NCBI RefSeq assembly: GCF_000316665.1
Contig: NC_019678.1
Span: forward strand, 4,960,001 to 5,024,000
DNA: 64,000 nucleotides
From: Rivularia sp. PCC 7116
GTDB lineage: Bacteria > Cyanobacteriota > Cyanobacteriia > Cyanobacteriales > Nostocaceae
Direction: 5' to 3'
Shown piece after piece: positions 1-8,824 of the stretch. The stretch's first letter is position 1. Each line of letters begins with the position of its first letter. The notes below the pieces were generated by a model that saw only the letters and a program-made list of their open reading frames with translations, did no database searches and was not told the origin of the DNA. A program made the position numbers and the translations under genes.

Positions 1-1662
1 GGAACCATTTACATTAACGATACAGACAGCTTGACAATTTCTCAGTTAAGAAATGCACTGAAAACATCAATATTACGCGGTTTAAATATCGCAATTTTTA
101 ATTCCTGCGACGGAATTGGTTTGGCACGAAATTTAGCCGATTTGAACATTCCCCAAATGATTGTGATGCGAACGGGAGTACCAGATTTCGTCGCACAAGA
201 ATTCTTAAAAAACTTTCTTATTGCTTTTGCCGGTGCTAAACCATTTTACTTAGCGGTGCGAGAAGCACGAGAAAGACTTCAGGGATTGGAAAATGATTTT
301 CCCTGTGCTAGTTGGTTGCCAGTTATCTACCAAAATCCGACAACTGTTCCTACTTCCTGGGGAGAATTGCGGGATCGACTTAGCGAACACAGCAAAACAA
401 AATCTGTAGCTCGGGTTTCGGGAAAAAGTAAAATCTCACTCTTAAAGTCTAAGCTGCTGACTATTCTAGCTAGTAGTTTTATTGTGGCTCTTTCAACCAT
501 AGGTTTAAGATACTTAGGAGTCTTTGAAAAAATTGAACTGCAAACTCTCGATCAAATGCAGCAGCTTAAACCTAAAGAAGACTTAGATCCTAGGGTAATA
601 GTAGTTGAAGTGACTGAGAAGGATATTCAAGCTCGACAACAAACAACTTTAGGACAAAAATCAATTTCGGATAGCACCCTTGCAAAATTACTTAATAAAA
701 TCCAAAAGTTTCAACCGCGAGTCATTGGCTTGGACATTTATAGAGACTTTGCAGATCCCGTATCAGATTCAAATCCAATACAACTTGCCACTGAACTGAA
801 TCAAGAAAATGTTGTTGCTGTTTGTAAAGGTAGAGATCGAAAATACGATCCTCAAGGTGTAAAACCTCCCGAACAAGTACCTGTAGAGCGTCAGGGTTTT
901 ACTGACGCAGTTCAAGATCCAGATGGTATCGTTCGCCGCCAAATTTTAATGATGGCGCAACAATCTTCTTCCCCTTGTACAACAGAATATTCGCTCTCGT
1001 TAAAATTGGCTACTGGTTTTTTATCTTACGACAAGATTTTAATTCATACTTATGATAATTATATAAAATTTGGTTCTACAGTATTTAAACGTTTAAAACC
1101 CGGTCGTAGTGGTGCTTATCAAAAAGGAACCGATACAGGCGGAATTCAAATAGTTGTCAACTACCGTAATGCTGATTTTCGCAGAGTTTCCCTTGAAGAT
1201 GTGCTGAATAATAAAGTTGAACTCAATCAGCTTAAAGATAAGGTCGTTTTGATTGGAGTTACAGCTAATACTATCAGCGATACTTGGTCAACTCCCTACA
1301 GTTCTGCACGGCAACCTTACCAAGAAATACCAGGCATATTTATACAAGCGCAAATGGTTAGCCAAATTCTGAGTGCAGTTTTAAATAATCGCCCTATTAT
1401 TTGGGTTTTGCCTTTTTGGAGCGATATTCTCTGGATATGCGGATGGTGTGTAGCGGCAAGTATTCTTGTTTGGCGCGTTTCTTCGCTCTCCGATAAAGGA
1501 TGCGCCATATTTATGACAGTTATTATATTGTATGGAGTTTGTGCGATCGCTCTGTTAAATCAAGGACTATGGCTACCATTTATTCCCTCAGCTTTTGGTG
1601 TTGTTGTAGGTGGCGTTGCAGTATTGTTCATCCAAAACCGCAAGCAATTTTCGACTCCTTAA
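1..1662 (+). CDS. CHAT-CHASE2 membrane protein, 5'-truncated by the window edge
   Basis: The reading frame is open to base 1, so the TTG at 31 is not a credible start and the gene begins upstream. The first ~110 visible residues are the end of a CHAT (caspase-like) domain, including a FNSCDG segment in the position of the catalytic Cys; the partner His would lie outside the window. A membrane segment follows near residue 150. Then comes an extracytoplasmic CHASE2 sensor domain (about 165-420, with PRVIVVEV and PRVIGLDIY) and three closely spaced C-terminal membrane helices ending at QNRK. CHASE2 is an extracellular sensory domain; CHAT proteins are clan CD peptidase-like. Inference: a membrane sensor coupled to a protease-like domain. 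Its neighbours are DUF928 and, convergently, a TpsA/CHAT cluster, a grouping I recognise from cyanobacteria. Ligand and substrate are unknown. Confidence 0.85.
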   Translation, partial: GTIYINDTDSLTISQLRNALKTSILRGLNIAIFNSCDGIGLARNLADLNIPQMIVMRTGVPDFVAQEFLKNFLIAFAGAKPFYLAVREARERLQGLENDFPCASWLPVIYQNPTTVPTSWGELRDRLSEHSKTKSVARVSGKSKISLLKSKLLTILASSFIVALSTIGLRYLGVFEKIELQTLDQMQQLKPKEDLDPRVIVVEVTEKDIQARQQTTLGQKSISDSTLAKLLNKIQKFQPRVIGLDIYRDFADPVSDSNPIQLATELNQENVVAVCKGRDRKYDPQGVKPPEQVPVERQGFTDAVQDPDGIVRRQILMMAQQSSSPCTTEYSLSLKLATGFLSYDKILIHTYDNYIKFGSTVFKRLKPGRSGAYQKGTDTGGIQIVVNYRNADFRRVSLEDVLNNKVELNQLKDKVVLIGVTANTISDTWSTPYSSARQPYQEIPGIFIQAQMVSQILSAVLNNRPIIWVLPFWSDILWICGWCVAASILVWRVSSLSDKGCAIFMTVIILYGVCAIALLNQGLWLPFIPSAFGVVVGGVAVLFIQNRKQFSTP

Positions 1663-1859
1663 CAATCCTTAACAAAATAAAAATTTATGTATAAATTATG
1701 TTGCCTTTTTTCTCGTTTAAATTGGCTAAGTGCATAATTTAATTATGCTGACACCTATAAAAACATAGAAAAGTTAGTTAACTCTTGATTGCTTAACTTC
1801 TTTTCAGCAAACAGATACTATGTATGGACAAAATAGCTTTTGTTAATACCTAAGTCCGA

Positions 1860-2732
1860 TTGAAATCAAGTAGGTTAAAGAATATGCGACTACCTCTGGC
1901 TCAGACAGCAAAATCAATCATAACAGTCTCTTTGATTTTAAGCGCGATTTCTCAGTATGCGCCAAAAGTAGTAGCTCAAACTACAAAGCCAACAATTACC
2001 AAAAAAACAGCCCAGCCATCTAGGAGAACTAATTCACGCAAAAAAAAGACTTCTCAACGACCAGTATTTGTTTCACCAAAAGCACCCAGAAAATTGACTC
2101 CGGTATCGGGACGTAGAGCGGGAATGGGTAGCCGAAATAATTGTCCTGCGGTTCCAATTTCACTTACAGCTTTAGCACCATTTCAACAGCAGGCTAACAA
2201 ACGCACAAATAAATCAGATATTGGGATTGTAGGGGGAATAACCACTTTAGAAAGACCAAAATTCTGGTTCTACGTTCCATACACCAAAAATTTAGCAAAT
2301 TCGAGCGCTGAATTTAGTTTGCAAGATAGTAATGGAAAAGATATTTACAGAGATAAAATTGTGCTGCCTCAAAAACCTGGTGTTGTTGGTATTTCTCTTC
2401 CCAATACAGTTACACCTTTAGAAGTAGGTAAAACTTATCGCTGGTATTTCAAAGTTAAGTGCAGCCAACAAGCAGTAAGTCTTCCCGTGTATGTAGAAGG
2501 AGATATCCAAAGAATAGCTTTAGGTTCTCGCATTGCAGAACAATTACGAGCAGCAACCGACTCGCAACACAAGATTGCAATCTATGCACAAGAAGGTGTT
2601 TGGTTTGATGCTTTAAATATGCTGGCACAATTACGCAAATCTTCTCAAGATGCCTCTGTGGAGCAGGATTGGCAAAGCTTACTGCAATCTGTGAATTTAG
2701 ATAATATTTCTACCGCTCCTTTAGTCAATTAA
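1860..2732 (+). CDS. DUF928 domain secreted protein
   Basis: A 290-residue protein from a TTG start. An ATG eight codons later (1884) is an equally good start and leaves the signal peptide intact (hydrophobic run IITVSLILSAIS, then VVAQ). A basic, Ser/Thr/Lys-rich linker follows (about residues 40-80). The folded part has NNCPAVP, LTALAP, RPKFWFYVPY and KTYRWYFKV, the hallmark pattern of the cyanobacterial DUF928 family. The C-terminus is helical (EGVWFDALNMLAQLR), as in that family. The function is unknown; the protein is predicted to be exported. DUF928 genes commonly sit beside CHASE2/CHAT and filamentous haemagglutinin genes in cyanobacteria, as here, so a role in the same envelope system is likely but unproven. 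Confidence 0.85.
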   Translation: MKSSRLKNMRLPLAQTAKSIITVSLILSAISQYAPKVVAQTTKPTITKKTAQPSRRTNSRKKKTSQRPVFVSPKAPRKLTPVSGRRAGMGSRNNCPAVPISLTALAPFQQQANKRTNKSDIGIVGGITTLERPKFWFYVPYTKNLANSSAEFSLQDSNGKDIYRDKIVLPQKPGVVGISLPNTVTPLEVGKTYRWYFKVKCSQQAVSLPVYVEGDIQRIALGSRIAEQLRAATDSQHKIAIYAQEGVWFDALNMLAQLRKSSQDASVEQDWQSLLQSVNLDNISTAPLVN

Positions 2733-2899
2733 CATTTTGCTTTTCGGTTAATTCCAATTTGTTGGGTAAATCATAGTTAGGGCTTGCTCAATAAAATTAT
2801 TAGCTTTACCTTGTGAGGAAATACAACCTTGTTTTCCCCCTGCTCCCTGCTCCCTTCCCTTGTCAAAAAAACTTTTTCAGCAAACTCTAGTCAATAGCC

Positions 2900-5800
2900 C
2901 TACCCTGTAGCTGAGCGGACATAACAATCAGCAGATTTTCGCCTAGGATTGTGAGAAGTTTTTTGATGCGCTTGTGCAACAAATTCTATACTCCCATCTT
3001 TATCAACTATCCAACCAGTAGCTTCAACGATTTGATTTTTTTTCCTAACGTTATCGTTATTTGAATTGGAAACTGTTGTCGATCGCGGCTTAATTCTTGT
3101 ATTTTTTCTGGAAATTAGTTCTGGCTTTAATCTTACCCATGCAGATAGAGCATTATTTTCTTGCAAAGGTTCGGTGGGACTCATAGGTAAGCCACCTCTT
3201 CCTGTTGAGACAAGACTATTCTCAAATTCTCTACTTCCGGGAGTGCAAGCATTGGATATTTGATTGGCGGCATCAACAAGATTAGCTGGGAGTTCAATTA
3301 ATCCGCTAGTGGGGTCTATTTCTAGAGTAACTAAAGCTACATTACCTCTAACGCCAAACCGGGAACTGGCGGTGATGTCACTTTTTTGCGTAAGTTGTTC
3401 TTGGAATCTAATCCCGAATATTCCTTGGGTAAATATTTCAACCTTGCCACCATTCCCCCTGAAAGCATTAGCTGTAATATCGCTGTCTTCTTTAGGTACG
3501 GCAACAACAAAGCCGTTAGGAGCATTGATATTAATGTTGCCGCCATCGCCGCCAAATTCCCGGTTTCCGGCAGTGCTGGAGATTTGACTACCGTTGCGTA
3601 GTAATAGTAATTTTTGTAGATGCAACTTAATGTTACCGCCAGTATTGCTGCGGTTTTCGGCAGAAATAAGTCCATTATCAAGAGTCAGGAAGTCGGCAGC
3701 AAGTTCTACAGTACCTCCAATTCCTTGCCCTTGACTATCGACAGCAATTTCTGCACCATCTCGGACTGTTATCTTTGAAGGCTCAACAATAATATTACCG
3801 CCATTGCCGCTAGAACCTTCGGTGGTGTTAGCAAAAAGTCCCGTATCAGAGCCAGAAAGAATAACGTTGTCTCGTACAGATAAAATGATATTACCGGCTT
3901 TTGCGCTGCCGGAAGTTGTAGTTACTAACCTTCCCCCATCAGCTACTTCTAATATTCTGGCTTCTGTTTTTATATTTCCGGCATTTCCTTTGCCAGCAAT
4001 ACTAGTACTTAAGCTGCTATTGTTAATAACACTTAATAAATCTGTTTTAATCTCAATATCATTAGCATTACCAATTGCTCCAGTTTCCACAGCAGCGAAT
4101 ATACCACCAGGTGACTCATTCAAGCCTGCGCCGTCTAACAATACCTGTTTATCCGTAACAATATTGATTTTACCTGCGTCGCCTTGGCTACCAGTACTAG
4201 TAGTGCTGGCAATTGTCGCGCCATTAGTTAGCGAAAGGGAATTGGCGGAGATATTAATATTTCCACCTTTACCTGTAGCAGGATTTTCAGAATTGCCAAG
4301 TGCAGAGAAAAAACCGCTTGTACCGCCGTGGTTATTAAAACCATCCAAGGTTATATCTTTTCGTGCTTCGATGTTAATATTTCCCGAATTACCCAATCCG
4401 AAGCTGTTGGAAGTAATTTCAGCGCCATTGATAATATTCAGCGAACCCGTCTTAATATTCACATCACCTCCTTGACGGAAACTTTTAGTTTCCAAGGTAG
4501 TGAAAATTCCAGTTAAATGTTCAAAGTCTAAATCGGGATTTGTTTTGGTTCCGTTAAAAACAATGCGATCGCCTACATCAATCTTTACATTCCCAGTATC
4601 ACCTTGTCCCTCACTTTTGGTTTGCAAGCGCGCACCATCACTTAAGGTGAAAGAATTAGCTTTAATATAAATTTCTCCAGAATCGCCAATTCCTTGTTCA
4701 GTTACGCCGTTAAATATACCGCTAGCAAATCCATCGCTGTAAAGTCCATCGAAAAGAATGCCATCGCGTACATCAATGTTTACATCTCCAGCATTGCCGA
4801 TTCCACCTGTATTTCCAGCTTGTATTTCCGCACCTTCTAGCAAAGAGAATGAATTTGCTTGAATTTTGACTCCACCAGCATTGCCAATACCGCCGGATGA
4901 TACTGTATTAAAAATTGTGCTTCCTTCTCGAAGAGAAACCTCATCTTTGGCTTGTATTAATACTCTTCCGGCATTTCCCCGACTCTGAGTTGATGTTTCC
5001 AAAGAAGAAAAATCATCAACAGCAAGGGATTCAGTATTAATTTTAATATCGCCGCCTTCACCAGTTGCACCAGCATATATAAAATTGCGAATACGACTTT
5101 TAGCGATAAATTCTGGAGTCGTAATTCCTTTGATTACAGTGGATTTTTGGGCATTTAAAGTAATATCTCCTGCCTTACTTTCATCGCTTCCCAAACCTGG
5201 AGCAATACCAGCATCAAGATAACCTGCAATTAAATTTATATTATTGGCATTAATCTCAATACTTCCACCATTATCGCCAATCACGTTGGCTCGACCAAAA
5301 TTATTGATAATTACATTGCTTCTACCCAACTTATCGGCAACTTTTAAGCTCGGGTTGTTACTATCAAAATTTATTCCTACTACCCCAGTATCTGCGACAC
5401 CAGTTAATTCTACACGACCACCGGGAGCATTCAACCATCCTCCATTTACGAATATTTCTCCACCTAAGAACAGTAAGCTACGACCATCTGGTACTCTTAA
5501 ACCAAATAAATTATCTTCTAATGGTGCAATAGAACTACTTTCTATCCTTCCCGATTCAAGCTGATTAAATAAGAATGCAGAAGGTTTTATTGTTAATAAT
5601 TGGGAGGCATTTTGAGGATTGGTGGCACTGAAAAAGCCTTGATTTTCAAACTCGATGGCATTAGCTGTAGAACCAACAAAGGAACCATTTACATCCAAAC
5701 GAGCATTTTTTCCAAATATGATTCCATTGGGATTGAGCAAGAATAAATTTGCTTTACCATCTACTCCCAAGGTTCCGAAAATTTTAGAAATATTATTTCC

Positions 5801-6094
5801 CGTTACCCTTGTGAAAATATTCTTAACACCACTGGGATTAGAAAAATATGCCCCTTGTCCTTGTTTAATATTAAATTCTGTAAAGCTGTGAAATAGATTT
5901 TCTGCACGCACTGCTCCCCCGTCAATTCTGTCACCGGGAATTTGTTTAATAGTATCGGGAGTAATAACTGAACTTTCGCTACCAAGAGTACTATCTGGAA
6001 TAATTTGCGCTCCGACTGATTTCCAGGAAATTAGACTACAGAAAGTAAGGCTGCTTAGTAGGAAATAATGCAGAATAGGGGTAAAGCGTGCCAC
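2900..6094 (-). CDS. TpsA-type filamentous haemagglutinin/S-layer-like protein (copy 1)
   Basis: A 1064-residue exported protein. It has an N-terminal signal peptide ending near VGAQ, then a two-partner-secretion (haemagglutination activity) domain of about 250 residues with the diagnostic NPNGIIFG motif near residue 120 and an FHSFTEFN segment. The middle is a long right-handed beta-helix of degenerate ~20-residue Gly/Asn-rich repeats (GNAGxVxI patterns). The C-terminal ~110 residues carry a block conserved in all three paralogues here: GRGGLPMSPTEPLQ, LSAWVRLKP, EATGWIVDKDGSIEFVAQ. Such proteins cross the outer membrane through a TpsB (FhaC/ShlB-like) partner, which is not in this window. 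It is the last gene of a minus-strand run, 85 bp after the TPR-CHAT gene. Probable role: surface adhesin or sheath component. Confidence 0.92.
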   Translation of the reverse strand: MARFTPILHYFLLSSLTFCSLISWKSVGAQIIPDSTLGSESSVITPDTIKQIPGDRIDGGAVRAENLFHSFTEFNIKQGQGAYFSNPSGVKNIFTRVTGNNISKIFGTLGVDGKANLFLLNPNGIIFGKNARLDVNGSFVGSTANAIEFENQGFFSATNPQNASQLLTIKPSAFLFNQLESGRIESSSIAPLEDNLFGLRVPDGRSLLFLGGEIFVNGGWLNAPGGRVELTGVADTGVVGINFDSNNPSLKVADKLGRSNVIINNFGRANVIGDNGGSIEINANNINLIAGYLDAGIAPGLGSDESKAGDITLNAQKSTVIKGITTPEFIAKSRIRNFIYAGATGEGGDIKINTESLAVDDFSSLETSTQSRGNAGRVLIQAKDEVSLREGSTIFNTVSSGGIGNAGGVKIQANSFSLLEGAEIQAGNTGGIGNAGDVNIDVRDGILFDGLYSDGFASGIFNGVTEQGIGDSGEIYIKANSFTLSDGARLQTKSEGQGDTGNVKIDVGDRIVFNGTKTNPDLDFEHLTGIFTTLETKSFRQGGDVNIKTGSLNIINGAEITSNSFGLGNSGNINIEARKDITLDGFNNHGGTSGFFSALGNSENPATGKGGNINISANSLSLTNGATIASTTSTGSQGDAGKINIVTDKQVLLDGAGLNESPGGIFAAVETGAIGNANDIEIKTDLLSVINNSSLSTSIAGKGNAGNIKTEARILEVADGGRLVTTTSGSAKAGNIILSVRDNVILSGSDTGLFANTTEGSSGNGGNIIVEPSKITVRDGAEIAVDSQGQGIGGTVELAADFLTLDNGLISAENRSNTGGNIKLHLQKLLLLRNGSQISSTAGNREFGGDGGNININAPNGFVVAVPKEDSDITANAFRGNGGKVEIFTQGIFGIRFQEQLTQKSDITASSRFGVRGNVALVTLEIDPTSGLIELPANLVDAANQISNACTPGSREFENSLVSTGRGGLPMSPTEPLQENNALSAWVRLKPELISRKNTRIKPRSTTVSNSNNDNVRKKNQIVEATGWIVDKDGSIEFVAQAHQKTSHNPRRKSADCYVRSATG

Positions 6095-6179
6095 AAACTT
6101 TTGCTGTCAAAATTGACTAGGGGTATGCTAATATTTTTCCGGAATCATCGAACTATAGTCAATGCATCGTATTAGAAAT

Positions 6180-8816
6180 TCACAACCAGCTACCCACTAA
6201 TACATAAGGTGCCCAATACATGGGACGATTGTATGCAGAATCATTCAGCAGTTTTACTTGAGCAAGACGTAAAGCTTCTGCGGTACTCTTACCACTCACT
6301 AACTGAGTGTAAAATTCATCAATAAAATAAGCGGTGGAATCGTCACCAATCTGCCATAGAGAAGCCAAAGTACTCCGGGCACCCGCACTTAGAGCAATTC
6401 CAGCTAATCCCAGTGCCGCACGATTATCTCCTGTTGCTGTTTCACAAGCACTCAAAACAAGTAGTTCAATCGGCTCTGCTCGTTGTTGCCTTCTACTTTT
6501 GATTAATCGATCTAGTTCGGCAACTTTAATACGTTTATCTGATGCTAATAAAAATGTTTTGTTGGGATTTGAGCTAAATTGTCCGTGAGTTGCGAGGTGA
6601 ACAACTTGGAAGGGTTGAGCATTAATCTTTTCTTTTAAAATATTACTTCTGAATCTCTCATTGTATAATTTTACTGTTGATACACCGGATTTCTCAATTG
6701 ACGTTAATTCTTGATTAACATTAGGAAGTGGAGCAAAGTTTTCACCTGCGGGTATTTTTGATAATCCCCCTACAAGAGCATTTAGTTTCTGCCCTGCTAA
6801 AGATTTTGGGGTAAATAGCTGTAATCCCGGACTAATCGCGATCGCATATTTTTTAACCAAATAGTCTTTACCATCGTACAGTGCAGCCATTGGAATATTT
6901 CGCAGCAAACCATCGGGGATAAATACCAAAGTTCCAACTGCACTATTTTTCAGTTCAATTTCAACTGGTTTAATCAACAATTCATAAAGCCGTTTAGAAG
7001 CTGTTTGAAATTTCTGCATCCCGTCGGGTTGAACTATATTTCCTTGTATTTGCTCCACTAATTGTTCTAAGTCTTGCTTATTAATTTCAGAAGTTTTATG
7101 TATTAATTCTTGTTTGGGAAGCTTAAGGATAATTTCTAGCTGGTTTTCGAGGATAATTGGATAAAATATCGCTGTATCGGGATTGTCATCTACTACTCGA
7201 TCGAGTACGACAAATTCGTTATTTAAGCAAGCTTCTCGAAAAAAATTATCTAGTTCCGCTAATTGCAAAGCTTCTATTCGCTGGCGTGCTTTGTCTAAAT
7301 TGGGTTTTACTTCACCCTTTTGTTGCAGAAGCAATTCTAGCGATTGTCGATAAATGGGTTCTACACTATCGCGAAAATTAAACTGTACTTCTCTATTTAC
7401 CGCAGCTAAGTCACTGCGAAGTGAATCAAGGGTTGCGACTGCACTATCGTAGGCAGATATAGCTGCCCGAGTATTACCATCAGCTTTAAGCAATCGTCCT
7501 AACTGCCATTCCCAAAGATACGCTATATCTGAGGCATCATTTTTTTGAGCGAGAAATAATGCTTTTTGGGTTAAGTCTTTTGCTTCTGAGAACTGCTTAT
7601 TTTGCTCGTAAAGTTCTCCTAGGGTACCTAAAGCATAAGATTGGGCACGTTCGTCACCTATAGTTTTCGCTTGTTGAAAGCTTGTTGCTAAAATCTCAGC
7701 TATAGTATTTTGTTTGTTAACAATTTTTGTTTTAGTTAAAGTGCGAGCAAAATTTATTCGTGCGTAAATACTAGTTTGATTGACACTTAAGTTTTCTAAT
7801 TGGGGTTGAATTATGGGTATTAATTTTTCTGCTTCTGTTGTTTGTTCGTTTTCAACAAGCAAGCTAAGTTGATTGATTTGGGCTTGAACTTTTGTCAGCG
7901 AGTTAGATGCAGCTTGAGCAGCATTTTTATAACGAATAATAGCGTTTTTTATATCACCCAACGACCTAAAAGTGTTACCTAAACTAAGTTCTGTTAAAGC
8001 AATTTCTTGGGAAAGTTTGAGACTTTGGGCAATTTCTAAGCTTTGTTTTAAAACTTTATCCGATTCTTCTAAATTACCCAACTGTTGATGTGTATTTCCG
8101 AGACTACGCAAGGCTGTAACTTTTACCAGGGAGTCGGGTTGAGATTTAATCGCTTTTGATATTTCCTTTAATATGCTTAGGCTGCGACGATAAAAGCCAG
8201 AAGCTCGTAAAGCTTGAGCTTGATTGATACGACTGCGGATAATTCCTGTTTTATTATCTAATTGCTGCCATATTTTTTCTGCGTTTTGGGATATTTCTAA
8301 AGATTCATCAGTTTTTCCTTGCTTGAGCTTTAACACAGCCCAAATATCAAGAGTTTGGGCAATAATTTCCCCTGATTCCTGATTCGGAGCATCGATATTT
8401 AACTTTCGATCTAACTCTTTATCGCTATGCCAACCAAGTAATTTTAAACTACTATTAATTGCAATATCGGCTTCTTTCCAAGCACCAAGTTGCTGATAAA
8501 CCAGAGAAATATTAGTTAAGGCTGCGGCTTGACCTAGGTTATTATTTTCTTGTTGATAGATACTGGCTGCTTGTTGCAGAATCGCGATCGCCTGTTGTAA
8601 ATTTCCGGCAAGATACTGTGCTTCTCCTTGTTCGAGAAGTTGCTCTGGATTAGTGGTTGCGGATTTGATGGTTTGAGTGCGATTTAGAAAAGGTGAATTT
8701 TCTGGTTGTTTCGCGAATGTGCTAGGGGTAATAGTTAACAGTAAAGAAAGAGTAAATAAAATTACTTTCTTGGCAGTAGATTTTGTTAATAGCTGGAGAA
8801 GTTGAAACTTTGGCAT
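6180..8816 (-). CDS. Exported TPR-CHAT caspase-like peptidase
   Basis: I prefer the ATG at 8816 (MPKFQLL; AGG about 8 nt upstream), giving 878 residues; an ATG at 8843 would overlap the preceding gene. A signal peptide (VILFTLSLLLTITPSTFA) predicts export. Residues ~60-470 are TPR repeats (LEQGEAQYLAGNLQQAI, then ALTNISLVYQQLG). The C-terminal CHAT domain has the His motif HLATHG (His about 744) and Cys motif LSACET (Cys about 791), the clan CD dyad, then AGARSTLASLWQI and a WAPYVLVGSW end. Catalytic residues are intact, so it is probably an active cysteine endopeptidase. It starts 8 nt after the stop of TpsA copy 2 and lies upstream of copy 1, so it is probably co-transcribed with both. Processing or surveillance of the adhesins is an inference. 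Confidence 0.93.
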   Translation of the reverse strand: MPKFQLLQLLTKSTAKKVILFTLSLLLTITPSTFAKQPENSPFLNRTQTIKSATTNPEQLLEQGEAQYLAGNLQQAIAILQQAASIYQQENNNLGQAAALTNISLVYQQLGAWKEADIAINSSLKLLGWHSDKELDRKLNIDAPNQESGEIIAQTLDIWAVLKLKQGKTDESLEISQNAEKIWQQLDNKTGIIRSRINQAQALRASGFYRRSLSILKEISKAIKSQPDSLVKVTALRSLGNTHQQLGNLEESDKVLKQSLEIAQSLKLSQEIALTELSLGNTFRSLGDIKNAIIRYKNAAQAASNSLTKVQAQINQLSLLVENEQTTEAEKLIPIIQPQLENLSVNQTSIYARINFARTLTKTKIVNKQNTIAEILATSFQQAKTIGDERAQSYALGTLGELYEQNKQFSEAKDLTQKALFLAQKNDASDIAYLWEWQLGRLLKADGNTRAAISAYDSAVATLDSLRSDLAAVNREVQFNFRDSVEPIYRQSLELLLQQKGEVKPNLDKARQRIEALQLAELDNFFREACLNNEFVVLDRVVDDNPDTAIFYPIILENQLEIILKLPKQELIHKTSEINKQDLEQLVEQIQGNIVQPDGMQKFQTASKRLYELLIKPVEIELKNSAVGTLVFIPDGLLRNIPMAALYDGKDYLVKKYAIAISPGLQLFTPKSLAGQKLNALVGGLSKIPAGENFAPLPNVNQELTSIEKSGVSTVKLYNERFRSNILKEKINAQPFQVVHLATHGQFSSNPNKTFLLASDKRIKVAELDRLIKSRRQQRAEPIELLVLSACETATGDNRAALGLAGIALSAGARSTLASLWQIGDDSTAYFIDEFYTQLVSGKSTAEALRLAQVKLLNDSAYNRPMYWAPYVLVGSWL

Positions 8817-8824
8817 TTCATACC